A DNA stretch of 45,330 nt from an uncultured Alphaproteobacteria bacterium (GTDB lineage: Bacteria; Pseudomonadota; Alphaproteobacteria; RF32; CAG-239), in contig CALXZJ010000010.1 in the NCBI GenBank assembly GCA_944393235.1, forward strand, positions 1-45,330, given 5' to 3'. Positions 34,993-43,797 of the stretch are shown in pieces. The notes beneath the pieces are model-generated. The model saw nothing but the letters and a program-made list of their open reading frames with translations. It ran no database searches and had not been told where the DNA came from. Made by a program: the position numbers and the translations under genes. Position 1 is the first letter of the stretch, and each line of letters opens with the position of its first letter.

Positions 34993-37278
34993 ATGGCTCG
35001 GAAAACAAAAAAAAACAAAGACAGTAAAATCAAAATAATTTGGCGCAAACTGGCCGGAATTATACTTATTTTGATGGCTATTGCTATTTATGCGGCATTA
35101 GCAACTTATCACACGGATGATCCTTCTTTTAATAATCAAAATGACCATGAACCGCTTAATTTACTTGGTTATGGTGGGGCTAATTTGGCGGAAGGAATTT
35201 TGTTTGCTTTTGGTGTATCTTTTCCGGTTTTCCTTTTAGGCTGGCTGGTGTGGGGATACCATCTGCTGCGTTATGGGATTATACTGGAATTTAAAGCTCG
35301 AATCCTTGCTTTTTTTGTTGGGTTAATGACAACATCTTCTTTCTTTAACCTGTTGTTTTCTTATCAGTTTGGTCATTACGGACTAGGTGGTAAGCCAGCC
35401 CAGAAACTTGCCGGTGCTTTGTTAAGTTATTTAAATAACATCCATTTGCCCTATGCCCGTAATGTGTTGGCATTTTTGCTGGCAGTGGTGAGCATTATGG
35501 CACTGAATTTGGTTTTGGGCATTACATGTAAAGACTGGTATAAAGCTTTATGCTATATTGGTCGGAATGTTCATATTCTTCTCAAATATTTGTTGAAAAT
35601 TTTGCAAAAATCAGCAACTTTGCTTCGACGGACACCGTCGGTCGGCGATTCCGTTAAAATAGAACCCCGCCTTAACAAAAAAACTACCGATATTGTGCAG
35701 AATACTGAAAAGACGAATACGCCAAAAAAGATTAAACCGGTAAAAAGCTCGGCAACAAGCGTTAAATCAGTCAAAACTACTGACGGTTACCAATTCCCGG
35801 ATATCAACCTGCTTTCGCGCCCCAAAGACAAAGGTGGCAACGAAATCAGCCAAAAAGAGCTGGAGACGGTTGCCCGAAAATTGGAAGAAGTTTTGCAAGA
35901 ATTCGGCGTCAACGGCAAAATCGTTAAGGTACGTCCTGGCCCGGTAGTTACATTATACGAGCTTGAACCGGCACCGGGAACCAAAACAGCCCGTGTTATC
36001 GGCTTGGCTGATGATATTGCCCGCTCCATGTCGGCTGTTTCGGTGCGCATTGCCGTCGTACCGGGGTCAAACACAATCGGTATTGAAATGCCGAACACCA
36101 AACGCGAAACCGTATGGTTGAAAGATTTGCTCTCTGATCCGACTTTTAGAGAAACAAAAAATACGTTAAACGTGGTTTTAGGCAAAGATATTGGCGGTAA
36201 AAACACATATGCGGATTTGGCTAAAATGCCGCACCTTTTGGTGGCAGGCACCACCGGTTCTGGTAAATCTGTCGGGGTTAATTCAATGATTTTGTCATTG
36301 TTATATCGTTTGCGCCCTGAAGAATGCAAACTGATTTTAATTGATCCGAAAATGCTTGAATTTTCCATGTATAACGGAATCCCGCATTTATTAACACCGG
36401 TTATTACCGATCCGGCCAAAGCGGTTATCGGCTTGAAATGGGCTGTGCGCGAAATGGAAGAACGTTATCGCAAGATGGCGCAGCTTAATGTGCGCAACAT
36501 TACCGGCTATAACCAGAAGCTTAAAGAACTTAAAGAAAGCGGCGAAAAAGTCACCCGCACCATTCAGGTCGGTTTTGATGCCGAAACCGGCAAACCGATT
36601 TATGAAGAACAAGAACTCGACACCACACCGTTACCGTACATCGTTATCGTGGTTGATGAAATGGCAGATTTGATGCTGGTAGCCGGCAAAGAGGTAGAAG
36701 CCGCGATCCAACGTTTGGCGCAAATGGCACGCGCCGCCGGCATTCACTTGATTATGTCTACCCAACGCCCGTCGGTTGATGTTATTACCGGTACAATTAA
36801 AGCCAACTTCCCCAGCCGCATCAGTTTTCAGGTTACCTCAAAAATCGACAGCCGCACGATTTTGGGCGAGCAAGGTGCTGAGCAACTTTTGGGTATGGGT
36901 GATATGCTTTATATGCCTGCCGGTTTGCGTCCTTTGCGTGTTCACGGAAGCTTTGTCAAAGACAGCGAAGTTGAAGCAGTGGTCGAATTTTTGAAAAACC
37001 AGCGTGCCCCGGAATATGTGCAAGAAGTTACGGAGGGCGAACTTAATACCAAAGACAGCGGCGCCGTGTTTGATAATACCGGCATGGGCGGCAGCGACAA
37101 TGATTTGTATACACAAGCCGTCGCGATTGTGCGTAATGATAAAAAGGCTTCGACAAGTTATATCCAGCGTAAATTACGAATCGGTTATAATCGAGCTGCC
37201 GCTTTAATCGACCGTATGGAAGAAGAAGGCATTGTTTCGGCAGCCGATCATGTTGGACGGCGCGAAGTTATCGGCTAA
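34993..37278 (+). CDS. ftsK: DNA translocase FtsK
   Basis: FtsK pumps chromosome ends and links segregation with septum closure. The 761-residue protein has an N-terminal membrane part with about four helices, a short basic linker (residues 195-260), the motor with Walker A AGTTGSGKSVGVN and Walker B YIVIVVDEMADLML, then STQRPSVDVITGTIKANFPS and ILGEQGAEQLLGMGDMLYM. The gamma winged-helix domain that reads oriented DNA sites ends the protein (SYIQRKLRIGYNRAAALIDR). It is much shorter than the E. coli protein because the linker is short. Confidence 0.95.
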   Translation: MARKTKKNKDSKIKIIWRKLAGIILILMAIAIYAALATYHTDDPSFNNQNDHEPLNLLGYGGANLAEGILFAFGVSFPVFLLGWLVWGYHLLRYGIILEFKARILAFFVGLMTTSSFFNLLFSYQFGHYGLGGKPAQKLAGALLSYLNNIHLPYARNVLAFLLAVVSIMALNLVLGITCKDWYKALCYIGRNVHILLKYLLKILQKSATLLRRTPSVGDSVKIEPRLNKKTTDIVQNTEKTNTPKKIKPVKSSATSVKSVKTTDGYQFPDINLLSRPKDKGGNEISQKELETVARKLEEVLQEFGVNGKIVKVRPGPVVTLYELEPAPGTKTARVIGLADDIARSMSAVSVRIAVVPGSNTIGIEMPNTKRETVWLKDLLSDPTFRETKNTLNVVLGKDIGGKNTYADLAKMPHLLVAGTTGSGKSVGVNSMILSLLYRLRPEECKLILIDPKMLEFSMYNGIPHLLTPVITDPAKAVIGLKWAVREMEERYRKMAQLNVRNITGYNQKLKELKESGEKVTRTIQVGFDAETGKPIYEEQELDTTPLPYIVIVVDEMADLMLVAGKEVEAAIQRLAQMARAAGIHLIMSTQRPSVDVITGTIKANFPSRISFQVTSKIDSRTILGEQGAEQLLGMGDMLYMPAGLRPLRVHGSFVKDSEVEAVVEFLKNQRAPEYVQEVTEGELNTKDSGAVFDNTGMGGSDNDLYTQAVAIVRNDKKASTSYIQRKLRIGYNRAAALIDRMEEEGIVSAADHVGRREVIG

Positions 37279-37407
37279 TAAGGTTGCATATAAAAACCAA
37301 AGATTTTTATAGGATTTGCGAACACAGTTATCAAGAATACCGCAAAAATAACCGTGCTAGATTAACACGACATCATTTTTAATATCCCTTCTTAAAAAAA
37401 ATAATGC

Positions 37408-37436
37408 TTGACAAGCACACTTTTAAAGCGTATACA
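37408..37436 (+). promoter_or_regulatory. Promoter of the initiator tRNA gene
   Basis: A consensus TTGACA and TATACA are separated by exactly 17 nt, ending 19 nt before the tRNA. The remainder of the 177-nt gap after ftsK shows no gene. Confidence 0.75.
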
Positions 37437-37455
37437 CAAGCCAACTTCAACATAT

Positions 37456-37532
<77 letters not shown>

Positions 37533-37541
37533 TTTATTTAC

Positions 37542-37575
37542 AAGGCTTTGAGAAAAATCTCAAAGCCTTTTGTTT
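37542..37575 (+). terminator. Rho-independent terminator after tRNA-fMet
   Basis: AAGGCTTTGAGA, AAAA and TCTCAAAGCCTT form a 12-bp perfect stem followed by TTGTTTT. Confidence 0.85.
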
Positions 37576-37593
37576 TATCTGTTTTGTTTTTTT

Positions 37594-37611
37594 GTGCCAC
37601 CCCTGTGCCAC
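37594..37611 (+). repeat. GTGCCAC direct repeat downstream of the tRNA
   Basis: GTGCCAC, CCCT, GTGCCAC is flanked by T runs. Short paired repeats of this kind beside a tRNA resemble arm-type binding sites of tyrosine integrases. That role is inferred. Confidence 0.45.
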
Positions 37612-37792
37612 TTTTTTAAGTTAAAATAAATGTTGAAGAATGACCAATGGATTGGTTCAAATCTTGATTATGGCATATTTAATTCTTAATAGTTCCTTGA
37701 TTTTTCATATTAAAATATTTAATATTGTTTTTCATTATTGCAGGAATACTAAAAATCCTAAAAATTCTAAAAATTATGAAAAGGAAATGCAT

Positions 37793-38740
37793 ATGCGCCA
37801 ACCTAATAAAGATCTTCGGAAGATGTTTGATGAAATCCTGAAACATTTTTCATTTGAAAAATATTATACCCGAACATTGGGTAATAAAGAATTTGCAGAG
37901 CAACTGTTATTTCGTCTTGCTGTCTATAAGTTCTTTACGAAAAAATGGGTGGATTTCTATTATGAAACCTCTGATTTTAATTTCAAAATGCTGTTGAGTA
38001 GCTTTTTTATAGAACACCCAATTGAATGCAAAAGTAAAAGATTAGAATTAATGAAAGCTTTTTTGAAAAACAATTTTTCTAAATATACAAATCAGAATTT
38101 TTTGAATATTTCGGATATTTCGAATATTTCGGATATTCCAGATAGTTCGAAATATTCGAATCTTTCTGACGAGGAAATTGAGAAGCTTTGGGGTATAGAA
38201 GATGGGATGATTGTTCCTGATGATGAGATTATTGTTCCGGACGATGAGGATGCTGTATTAAAATATTTAGATATGCTTCTCAACTATTATGTCAGAGTGT
38301 TGAAATCACCTCCAGTCATTAAAATAAATACCGAAGATGATATGATTTGGGCTGATGACGATTTTTTAATATTGGGTATAAACAAGTATCGTCCTTTGGG
38401 TTTAGTGATGCAAGAAATACAAAAAATTATCGAAAGTAAGCGCACGACCCAGCGAAGTCTGTTTAAGAATAATGGAGAAATCTCGGATGCCGATATAAAA
38501 CGGTTGAGAGAAAGTTATATTTTGCAATATTTTGATTTATGGTTTTTAGAACAAGCTTATCACCAAAATCTGACGGATGAGAACATTGCCCAGTTATTCT
38601 TTGAAATAAAAGACGAATCGAAGACCAAAAAAGATGCAGAAAATATACGTAAAACCACCAAGAAGAATTTCAAAAATGTAGTTGATAGAGGTTATGATTA
38701 TCTACTCATGAGGTACATTCACAGGCAAAAAAAGAGTTAG
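37793..38740 (+). CDS. Unrecognised accessory protein with short internal repeats
   Basis: The 315-residue soluble protein is not one I recognise. The start chosen is an ATG after AAGGA. Another ATG two codons upstream lies too close to the ribosome site, and the long frame upstream of that is low-complexity AT-rich DNA. Near residue 100 it has a repeated NISDISNISDIPDSS stretch, then MIVPDDEIIVPDDEDA, both repeated at DNA level. The C-terminal half is helical with a basic end. Such proteins are common as cargo of integrative elements, but nothing indicates its function. Confidence 0.65.
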   Translation: MRQPNKDLRKMFDEILKHFSFEKYYTRTLGNKEFAEQLLFRLAVYKFFTKKWVDFYYETSDFNFKMLLSSFFIEHPIECKSKRLELMKAFLKNNFSKYTNQNFLNISDISNISDIPDSSKYSNLSDEEIEKLWGIEDGMIVPDDEIIVPDDEDAVLKYLDMLLNYYVRVLKSPPVIKINTEDDMIWADDDFLILGINKYRPLGLVMQEIQKIIESKRTTQRSLFKNNGEISDADIKRLRESYILQYFDLWFLEQAYHQNLTDENIAQLFFEIKDESKTKKDAENIRKTTKKNFKNVVDRGYDYLLMRYIHRQKKS

Positions 38741-38746
38741 AAACTC

Positions 38747-38779
38747 AAGGGGCGGAAAGAAAAAGCCCCTTTTTTCTTT
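38747..38779 (+). terminator. Rho-independent terminator
   Basis: AAGGGGC and GCCCCTT with an 11-nt loop are followed by TTTTCTTTCC, 7 nt after the preceding stop codon. Confidence 0.8.
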
Positions 38780-38887
38780 CCTATAAAAACAAGCAAAAAC
38801 AGTCTGTTATGCGTTGACGAAGACATATTTAAAAGCTAAAAACAGAATCGAAAAAAATCTTAATTTTTTAGATATGGAGTAAACATT

Positions 38888-39136
38888 GTGAAAGATCTCA
38901 TTCAAAGAATAAAAGAAAATTGTAAAAGCCCCTTTGTGGCTCGTGACAGATTGGCTGAAGTAACCGGTGGTGTAATTAATCCTCGGACAATGAGAAACCG
39001 AGATTGTCAAGGGACAGGTATTCGGGGGCGATTTAAGATTGGGCGAAAAGTCGCCTACCCAGTTGAAGAAGTCATCAACTGGCTAATTGAAAACTCAACC
39101 GAAATTCAGGGAGGTCAAAATGGCAGAACTCACTAA
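38888..39136 (+). CDS. Excisionase/AlpA-like helix-turn-helix protein
   Basis: The 82-residue protein starts with GTG behind a GGAG site. It has a MerR/AlpA-type winged-helix pattern: FVARDRLAEVTGGVINPRTM as recognition part, RGRFKIGRKVAYPVEEVINWL as the end. Such proteins direct excision or control transcription in integrative elements and phages. It overlaps the Prim-Pol gene by 17 nt, so the two are cotranslated. Confidence 0.75.
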   Translation: MKDLIQRIKENCKSPFVARDRLAEVTGGVINPRTMRNRDCQGTGIRGRFKIGRKVAYPVEEVINWLIENSTEIQGGQNGRTH

Positions 39137-41570
39137 TAAAAAAGAAGACGCCTTTTGTGCTGCAACACAAGAAGACGCCTTATATAATCTAAACGAAAAT
39201 AATGATAATACAAAAAAAATAAAAAATCAAGAAAAACTCTCAATAAACGAGATGAGCCTTTCAGAGGCGGCAGAGCATTATGCACATCTTGGGTATAAAG
39301 TGTTTCCCTTGAAACCTCGGGGTAAAGAGCCTTTAGGAGAATTAGTTCAGCATGGATGTAAAGATGCTTCCTCAGACGTTGACACTATAAAAAAATGGTG
39401 GAAAGCATATCCTGAGGCCAATATTGGTTTTGTAACCGGAAAAACCAATCGGTGTTTCGTCATTGACATTGATGGTTCAACAGGAAAAGAAGAACTACGT
39501 AAAATAAAAAAAGACAGGGAGTGGCCTAAGACAATTATTGCTAAATCAGGTAGAGATGGCGGAGGACATTTTTACTTTAGATATCCTGAAGAAATTGAAA
39601 TGGTAAAAAACAGGGCCGGAGTACTACCTAACGTTGATATTCGGGGGGATGGCGGATATATTGTAGTTCCACCATCCATCCACCCCAACGGTAAAAAATA
39701 TAGCTGGAAACGTGATTTTTGCCCACAGGAGATGGAATGTGCATCCGAGTGGATTCTGCAAGAGATTGTCCACGGAGGTCAAAAGAAAAATGGCTCTGAA
39801 AAGGCATTTGAAATAAAAACTCATCCTTATTTTTCACGGGAGTTCAGTAATACCCTAGAAAAAATAAGAACTTGTCCAGAGGGAAAACGGAACGATACTC
39901 TCTATCGGGGAGCTTTTAAATTGGCTCAAATGTGCCATAGTAGATATTTGCAAGAAAGTGTTGTAAAAGAAAATTTGACAGATGCCGCCCGAATTTGCGG
40001 TCTTTCGGATGATGAAACGAAAAAAACAGTTGAGTCTGCATTTAAGGAAGCTTTATCAACTCCCGGAGATTATTCTTTTTTGAAGAAGGGCGATGATGAA
40101 TTTTCTAAAATTTATGATGAGAGCGAGATTGAATGGGAACCACCGTTATTAACAGCGTCTATTTCAACACCTGAGATAGAAGAAGCTAGCATCCCCTGCA
40201 AACTTCAACCTGTTGTATCTAATATTTGCCAAAATCTTGAGGTTTCGCGAGGTATGGTTTACTTAACCGCATTAGGTATGTTAGCTGCTGCAGTGCAAGG
40301 AAAATTTGAAGTTCGGTTGACAGACACTTTTTCAGTCCCCTGCAATTTATATTTTTTGGCATTTTCCGCTCCGGGAACAAGAAAAAGTCCGGTACTCTCT
40401 ATATTAAGTCGACCAATATATGAGTGGGAAAAATCTCAAAAAGAAGTTTGGTTGCCTAAAATCCGTAAACAGGAACTTGAGGCTTCTTTAATACAGGAAA
40501 AATTGGCAGACCTAAGAAAGCGAGCTAAACAGGCTCAGCATCCGGATGCTATCATTGATGAAATGATGACGCTGGAAACCACGGCTCAAAAGATTGATGT
40601 TGTACCTAAAATTATCTTAAATGACACAACACCAGAATCTTTGTTAGCCTTCTTAAATGACCATAATGGCCAATGTGCGATTATTTCCGATGAGGGGTCT
40701 ATTTTTGATGTCCTTGGAGGTCTTTACACAAACAACATTGCCAACATTGATGTTTTGCTTAAAGGGTGGGATAAGGGTAATATTTCAATGAAACGCCGTG
40801 AGTGCGAAATAAATCTTGAACCGCTATTGACTTTCTGTGTCCTTGCTCAACCAGCTGTTCTGAATAAAATATCGGCAAAAAAATCTTTTTCAGGATTTGG
40901 ACTGCTGGAACGCTTTTTGATGTGGTATCCTCAAAGTAATATCGGGTACAGAACTCATAACGGAATGCCAATACAAGAAGACATCATTAATGAATATAAT
41001 AAATTTATTAAAAGTTTTCTTGATGTACCGATGGGTGAAGCCCCTCAGGTTTTATCTTTATCACCGGACGGTTATGGAGCTATTGTAAAATGTGTTCAGC
41101 GTTTGGAACGACATTTAGCTGTTGATGGAAAATACCATAAAATAGCGACGTGGTCGTGTAAAATGTCTGCCCAACTTGGACGTTTGTCCGGTTTGCTTCA
41201 TCTGGCGGAAGGGGGGACAGGGAAAACAATTTCACTTGATACCGTCAGGAGGGCAATTAATTTATATAAACTCTTATTAAAACACGCTCTAAAGGCATAT
41301 AACGAGGCTAAATTTGATGAAGATGACAAAATTTTGGAGGAATTAATCGAGTGGGTCTTGTTACAGGAACGAGGATTCTTTTTCAAAAAAGATTTGACCT
41401 ATGCCTTTAAAGATAAAATCAAAGTCGATAAAATTGATAAAATGTTACGAAATTTAATTTCTCGTAATATTATAAGCCGACCATTGGCGATAGGTCATAA
41501 GACACTTAAATATTTTGTTCATCCAGATTTGCTTAAAAAGGATGAAGACGACAAAGAAAACAAAATTTAG
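39120..41570 (+). CDS. Prim-Pol primase / DUF3987 replication protein of a mobile element
   Basis: The 816-residue protein has an N-terminal primase-polymerase domain (about 47-230): YAHLGYKVFPLKPRGKEPL, the metal-binding RCFVIDIDGSTGKEEL with Asp116 and Asp118, SGRDGGGHFYFRYP and VDIRGDGGYIVVPPSIHPNG. A small helical primase C-terminal part follows to about 320. The rest is DUF3987, a helicase-like ATPase domain with a P-loop-like APGTRKSPV near residue 417 and a DEGSIFDVLGG acidic motif. Proteins of this build replicate plasmids and integrative elements. GGGAGG lies 5 nt before the chosen ATG. Confidence 0.88.
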   Translation: MAELTNKKEDAFCAATQEDALYNLNENNDNTKKIKNQEKLSINEMSLSEAAEHYAHLGYKVFPLKPRGKEPLGELVQHGCKDASSDVDTIKKWWKAYPEANIGFVTGKTNRCFVIDIDGSTGKEELRKIKKDREWPKTIIAKSGRDGGGHFYFRYPEEIEMVKNRAGVLPNVDIRGDGGYIVVPPSIHPNGKKYSWKRDFCPQEMECASEWILQEIVHGGQKKNGSEKAFEIKTHPYFSREFSNTLEKIRTCPEGKRNDTLYRGAFKLAQMCHSRYLQESVVKENLTDAARICGLSDDETKKTVESAFKEALSTPGDYSFLKKGDDEFSKIYDESEIEWEPPLLTASISTPEIEEASIPCKLQPVVSNICQNLEVSRGMVYLTALGMLAAAVQGKFEVRLTDTFSVPCNLYFLAFSAPGTRKSPVLSILSRPIYEWEKSQKEVWLPKIRKQELEASLIQEKLADLRKRAKQAQHPDAIIDEMMTLETTAQKIDVVPKIILNDTTPESLLAFLNDHNGQCAIISDEGSIFDVLGGLYTNNIANIDVLLKGWDKGNISMKRRECEINLEPLLTFCVLAQPAVLNKISAKKSFSGFGLLERFLMWYPQSNIGYRTHNGMPIQEDIINEYNKFIKSFLDVPMGEAPQVLSLSPDGYGAIVKCVQRLERHLAVDGKYHKIATWSCKMSAQLGRLSGLLHLAEGGTGKTISLDTVRRAINLYKLLLKHALKAYNEAKFDEDDKILEELIEWVLLQERGFFFKKDLTYAFKDKIKVDKIDKMLRNLISRNIISRPLAIGHKTLKYFVHPDLLKKDEDDKENKI

Positions 41571-41583
41571 AATATTTAGGTTA

Positions 41584-41628
41584 TTTAGAAGAGTCCAAGC
41601 TTTTATATCTAGTGCGGACTCTTCTAAA
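41584..41628. other. 13-bp hairpin between convergent primase and recombinase genes
   Basis: TTTAGAAGAGTCC pairs perfectly with GGACTCTTCTAAA around a 19-nt loop. A/T-rich flanks without a clean T run make it a weak terminator in either direction. Confidence 0.6.
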
Positions 41629-41654
41629 AATAATTTATGGCAAGGTAATTTCTC

Positions 41655-42254
41655 TCAAACTAACTCCACCACCCTTTTGTGTGCATCTGTATTATATTCA
41701 ATATATCGTTGGGTAGTTGCTAAAGAAGCATGCCCGGCAAGTAGGCGGACATCATTAAGGCTGCCGCCAACAAGGCAAATGTTTTTTGCGGCATTAGTTA
41801 TGAATGTTCTTCTTCCGCTATGAGATGAGCAACCATCTATTCCTACGGTTTTATATAATTTTGAAAACCAATTAACAATAGCTTGTGGGCTGGTTTTACG
41901 TCCTCGTTCACTATCGATGATATGATTTTCCAGACAGAAGCCGAGCTTTTCCTGTTTTTGCAACAACAATCTTTCCAAAAGATTTTTCAGTTGTTTATTT
42001 AACGGGATTATTCTTCCAGAGTAGTTCCCTTTCGAAGCATTGTTTGTCAAATTTATTTCTGTTCCGATTTTTCCATCAGCATTACAAACCATAGACCAAG
42101 TAACAGCTGCAATTTCTTTTGCTCGTAATCCAGCTTTGAAGCTGAACAGGAGCATTACCTTATTTCTTAATGGATATCTGGATTTTTCAAGATAGGTTAA
42201 AAGCAGTTCCTGCTGTTTATTGGTAAGAATTTTTGCTTGTTTTCCGATTCCCAT
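41655..42254 (-). CDS. Short tyrosine recombinase (catalytic domain only)
   Basis: At 199 residues this is about half the usual integrase length. The catalytic set is complete: Arg44 in AGLRAKEI, Lys75 in the SKGNYSGRIIPL hairpin, His145 and Arg148 in SSHSGRRTFIT, His175 in LAGHASLATTQRYIEY and the nucleophile Tyr184. The N-terminal core-binding and arm-binding domains are absent, with the protein starting at MGIGKQAKIL just before the catalytic fold. It may need a partner for DNA binding or act on a short simple site. A decayed copy lies in inverted orientation 240 nt away. Confidence 0.88.
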   Translation of the reverse strand: MGIGKQAKILTNKQQELLLTYLEKSRYPLRNKVMLLFSFKAGLRAKEIAAVTWSMVCNADGKIGTEINLTNNASKGNYSGRIIPLNKQLKNLLERLLLQKQEKLGFCLENHIIDSERGRKTSPQAIVNWFSKLYKTVGIDGCSSHSGRRTFITNAAKNICLVGGSLNDVRLLAGHASLATTQRYIEYNTDAHKRVVELV

Positions 42255-42355
42255 AAAAAACGTCCCTTTCTCATTATAAAAACATCAGATTTATTGAAAT
42301 TATAATAAGTTTTTTATTTTCTTAAAAGGCTGTCAGCCTGGAACGTTGGATAAAC

Positions 42356-42395
42356 AAGGACTTATTATAAAATTTATATTTTATAATAAGTCCTT
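42356..42395. repeat. 17-bp perfect palindrome between the two recombinase copies
   Basis: AAGGACTTATTATAAAA pairs with TTTTATAATAAGTCCTT around a 6-nt centre, followed by ATTTTT. It is centred in the 210-240 nt gap between the divergent recombinase copies. It could be a recombination site, an origin-like structure or a terminator. The rest of the gap shows only AT-rich sequence and another TATAATAAGT word at 42301. Confidence 0.65.
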
Positions 42396-42464
42396 ATTTT
42401 TCAAGACCTTTAACAACAAATCCGTTGATGGTTAAAATAAAGCCATTATAATTTACATAAAATA

Positions 42465-43079
42465 TTGTGTAATTATAATAACTTGGAGAGCATTATAGGT
42501 ATAGGAAAACAAGCAAAAATATTAAACGCTAAACAACAAGCCATGCTCTTAGCCTATTTGGAAAATACCAGATATCCGCTCAGAAACAAAATAATGTTTT
42601 TACTGGGCTTCAAAGCCGGTTTAAGAGCTAAGGAAATATCCCAACTCACATGACCAATGGTATGTGATGGCGAAGGCTATATATCAGACAGCATTAATTT
42701 ACCGAATAACGCTTCAAAAGGTAAATATTCAGGTCGGATTATACCGATACATAAAGACTTAAAAAAGTTGCTGACAAACCTAAAACAAGAAAATACAAGT
42801 CTGTCTTCATATATCATCACCACCGAAAGGGATAAGAAAATGTCTGCTCAGGCAATCGTTAATTTCTTTTATTTACTGTATAAAGGGCTGAATATAGATG
42901 GATGCTCATCTCATAGCGGCAGAAGAACTTTTATTACCCAAGCCACAAAAATGATTAGCCAAGCAGGAGGAACAATAAATGATGTCAGACAGCTTGCCGA
43001 ACACTCAAGCCTAGCCACAACACAACGATATATTGAGTATAATACCGAAGCTCATAAAAAAATAATTGAAATGATATGA
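42465..43079 (+). pseudogene. Decayed copy of the short tyrosine recombinase
   Basis: The translated sequence aligns over its whole length with the recombinase on the other strand (IGIGKQAKIL, GFKAGLRAKEI, NNASKGKYSGRIIPI, CSSHSGRRTFIT, SSLATTQRYIEY). The codon matching its start ATG is ATA (42495), and the conserved Trp of VTWSMVC is TGA (42651), a one-base change from TGG. The frame is otherwise intact and all catalytic residues are still there, so decay is recent. The TTG at 42465 or 42483 could still start translation, but the TGA would stop it after about 62 codons. Confidence 0.85.
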
Positions 43080-43122
43080 ACTGAAATACGTCATATTTTG
43101 TCGTGGGATGTTGCTATATTAA

Positions 43123-43677
43123 ATAATAAACCGAAGAAGCCAATATAATTTTAATCTGGAAAATATTGAGGACTATTGGTCTAACGGTAAATATTGGTGC
43201 ATAAAAAGAGGCTTTGAATATTTAGGCAAAGCTTATTCATGGCAAACAATTATTGATTATCAAGGCAAGGAAATAATCCATTTTGCCAATAAGTCGGTCG
43301 AAGACATAACTCCAAACGGAAAAGTCATATTTAGAGATGAAGATGGTAAATATGGTGTTACAGATCTGCCCGATAAAAGTATTAATATTTCTACAGGAGC
43401 AAGAAACCAAGAAGAGCTTAAACCGATTACTCGCCATAACCTTTGGGGATATATGGATAATACTGGAAAAATCATTATTCCGATAATTTTTGATAAGGTC
43501 GGACAATTTTATAATGGACAAGCTTTTATTGCCGTAAACAACAAATATTGCATTATTGACACTTCCTGTAAACAGGTTAATACCGATAGTATCACTCTTA
43601 AACTTCCCCAAACTTTAGACAACAAAGAAGCAACCAAGCTCTTCCATAAGTTCCTTCGGAAATCTGATTGTTTTTGA
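43123..43677 (+). pseudogene. WG-repeat protein fragment without a clear start
   Basis: An open frame of about 184 codons carries WG-repeat-like units: KYWCIKRGFEYLG, GKVIFRDEDGKYGV, and HNLWGYMDNTGKIIIPIIFD with AFIAVNNKYCIID. The first in-frame ATG is only at 43453, two thirds of the way in, while the repeat homology begins well before it. The gene has probably lost its 5' end. If translated from 43453 it would give only a 74-residue piece. The 43080-43122 stretch before it shows nothing. Confidence 0.6.
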
Positions 43678-43683
43678 TAATAT

Positions 43684-43791
43684 ATAAAAATAATGGGGGC
43701 AATAAATCACCCCCTCATCTTGCGGCATATAGCCTTATTATATATGTGTTGACCGTCTAATTAATCTCTGAAAAAATCAAAACATATATCA
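43684..43791 (-). ncRNA. Probable type II-C tracrRNA, divergent from cas9
   Basis: On the minus strand, about 7 nt after a TATAGT box, lies an AU-rich stretch ending in CAACACATATAT (the likely anti-repeat), then AATAAGGC, TATAT, GCCGCAA (43738-43720) and a GGGGG/CCCCC hairpin (43714-43695) followed by ATTATTTTT. The order anti-repeat, AATAAGGC...GCCGCAA nexus, G/C-rich terminator is that of known type II-C tracrRNAs such as the Neisseria one. It begins about 95 nt upstream of the cas9 start codon on the opposite strand. The pairing CRISPR repeat should begin close to (G/A)TTATATATGTGTTG. No array is in the window to confirm this. Confidence 0.8.
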
Positions 43792-43797
43792 CCTACA

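Larger units (their letters stand above)
37542..43079. mobile_element. Probable integrative element or remnant next to tRNA-fMet
   Basis: Content changes from conserved chromosomal genes to accessory genes directly after the tRNA: a short direct repeat, an unknown gene, an excisionase-like gene, a Prim-Pol/DUF3987 gene, a tyrosine recombinase and its decayed copy. The region also appears more AT-rich by eye. The limits given are guesses. I found no second copy of the tRNA 3' end that would mark the far attachment site, so the element may continue past the window or may not have used this tRNA. Confidence 0.5.

Noticed and set aside
37640..37650. ATGACCAATGG shared between 37640 and 42650 as possible attachment-site repeat
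   Set aside because: An 11-bp match is expected many times by chance in 45 kb, and the second copy lies inside recombinase coding sequence and is explained by it.
42255..42480. Copy of the tRNA-fMet 3' end (attachment site) near the recombinase
   Set aside because: No stretch matches the tRNA end by more than a few bases on either strand.
42651..42653. TGA at a conserved Trp codon as a sign of TGA-to-Trp recoding
   Set aside because: Other genes in the window use TGA as a normal stop (rsmE for example), and no other gene needs TGA read as Trp. The start codon of the same copy is also lost, so it is a decaying gene.
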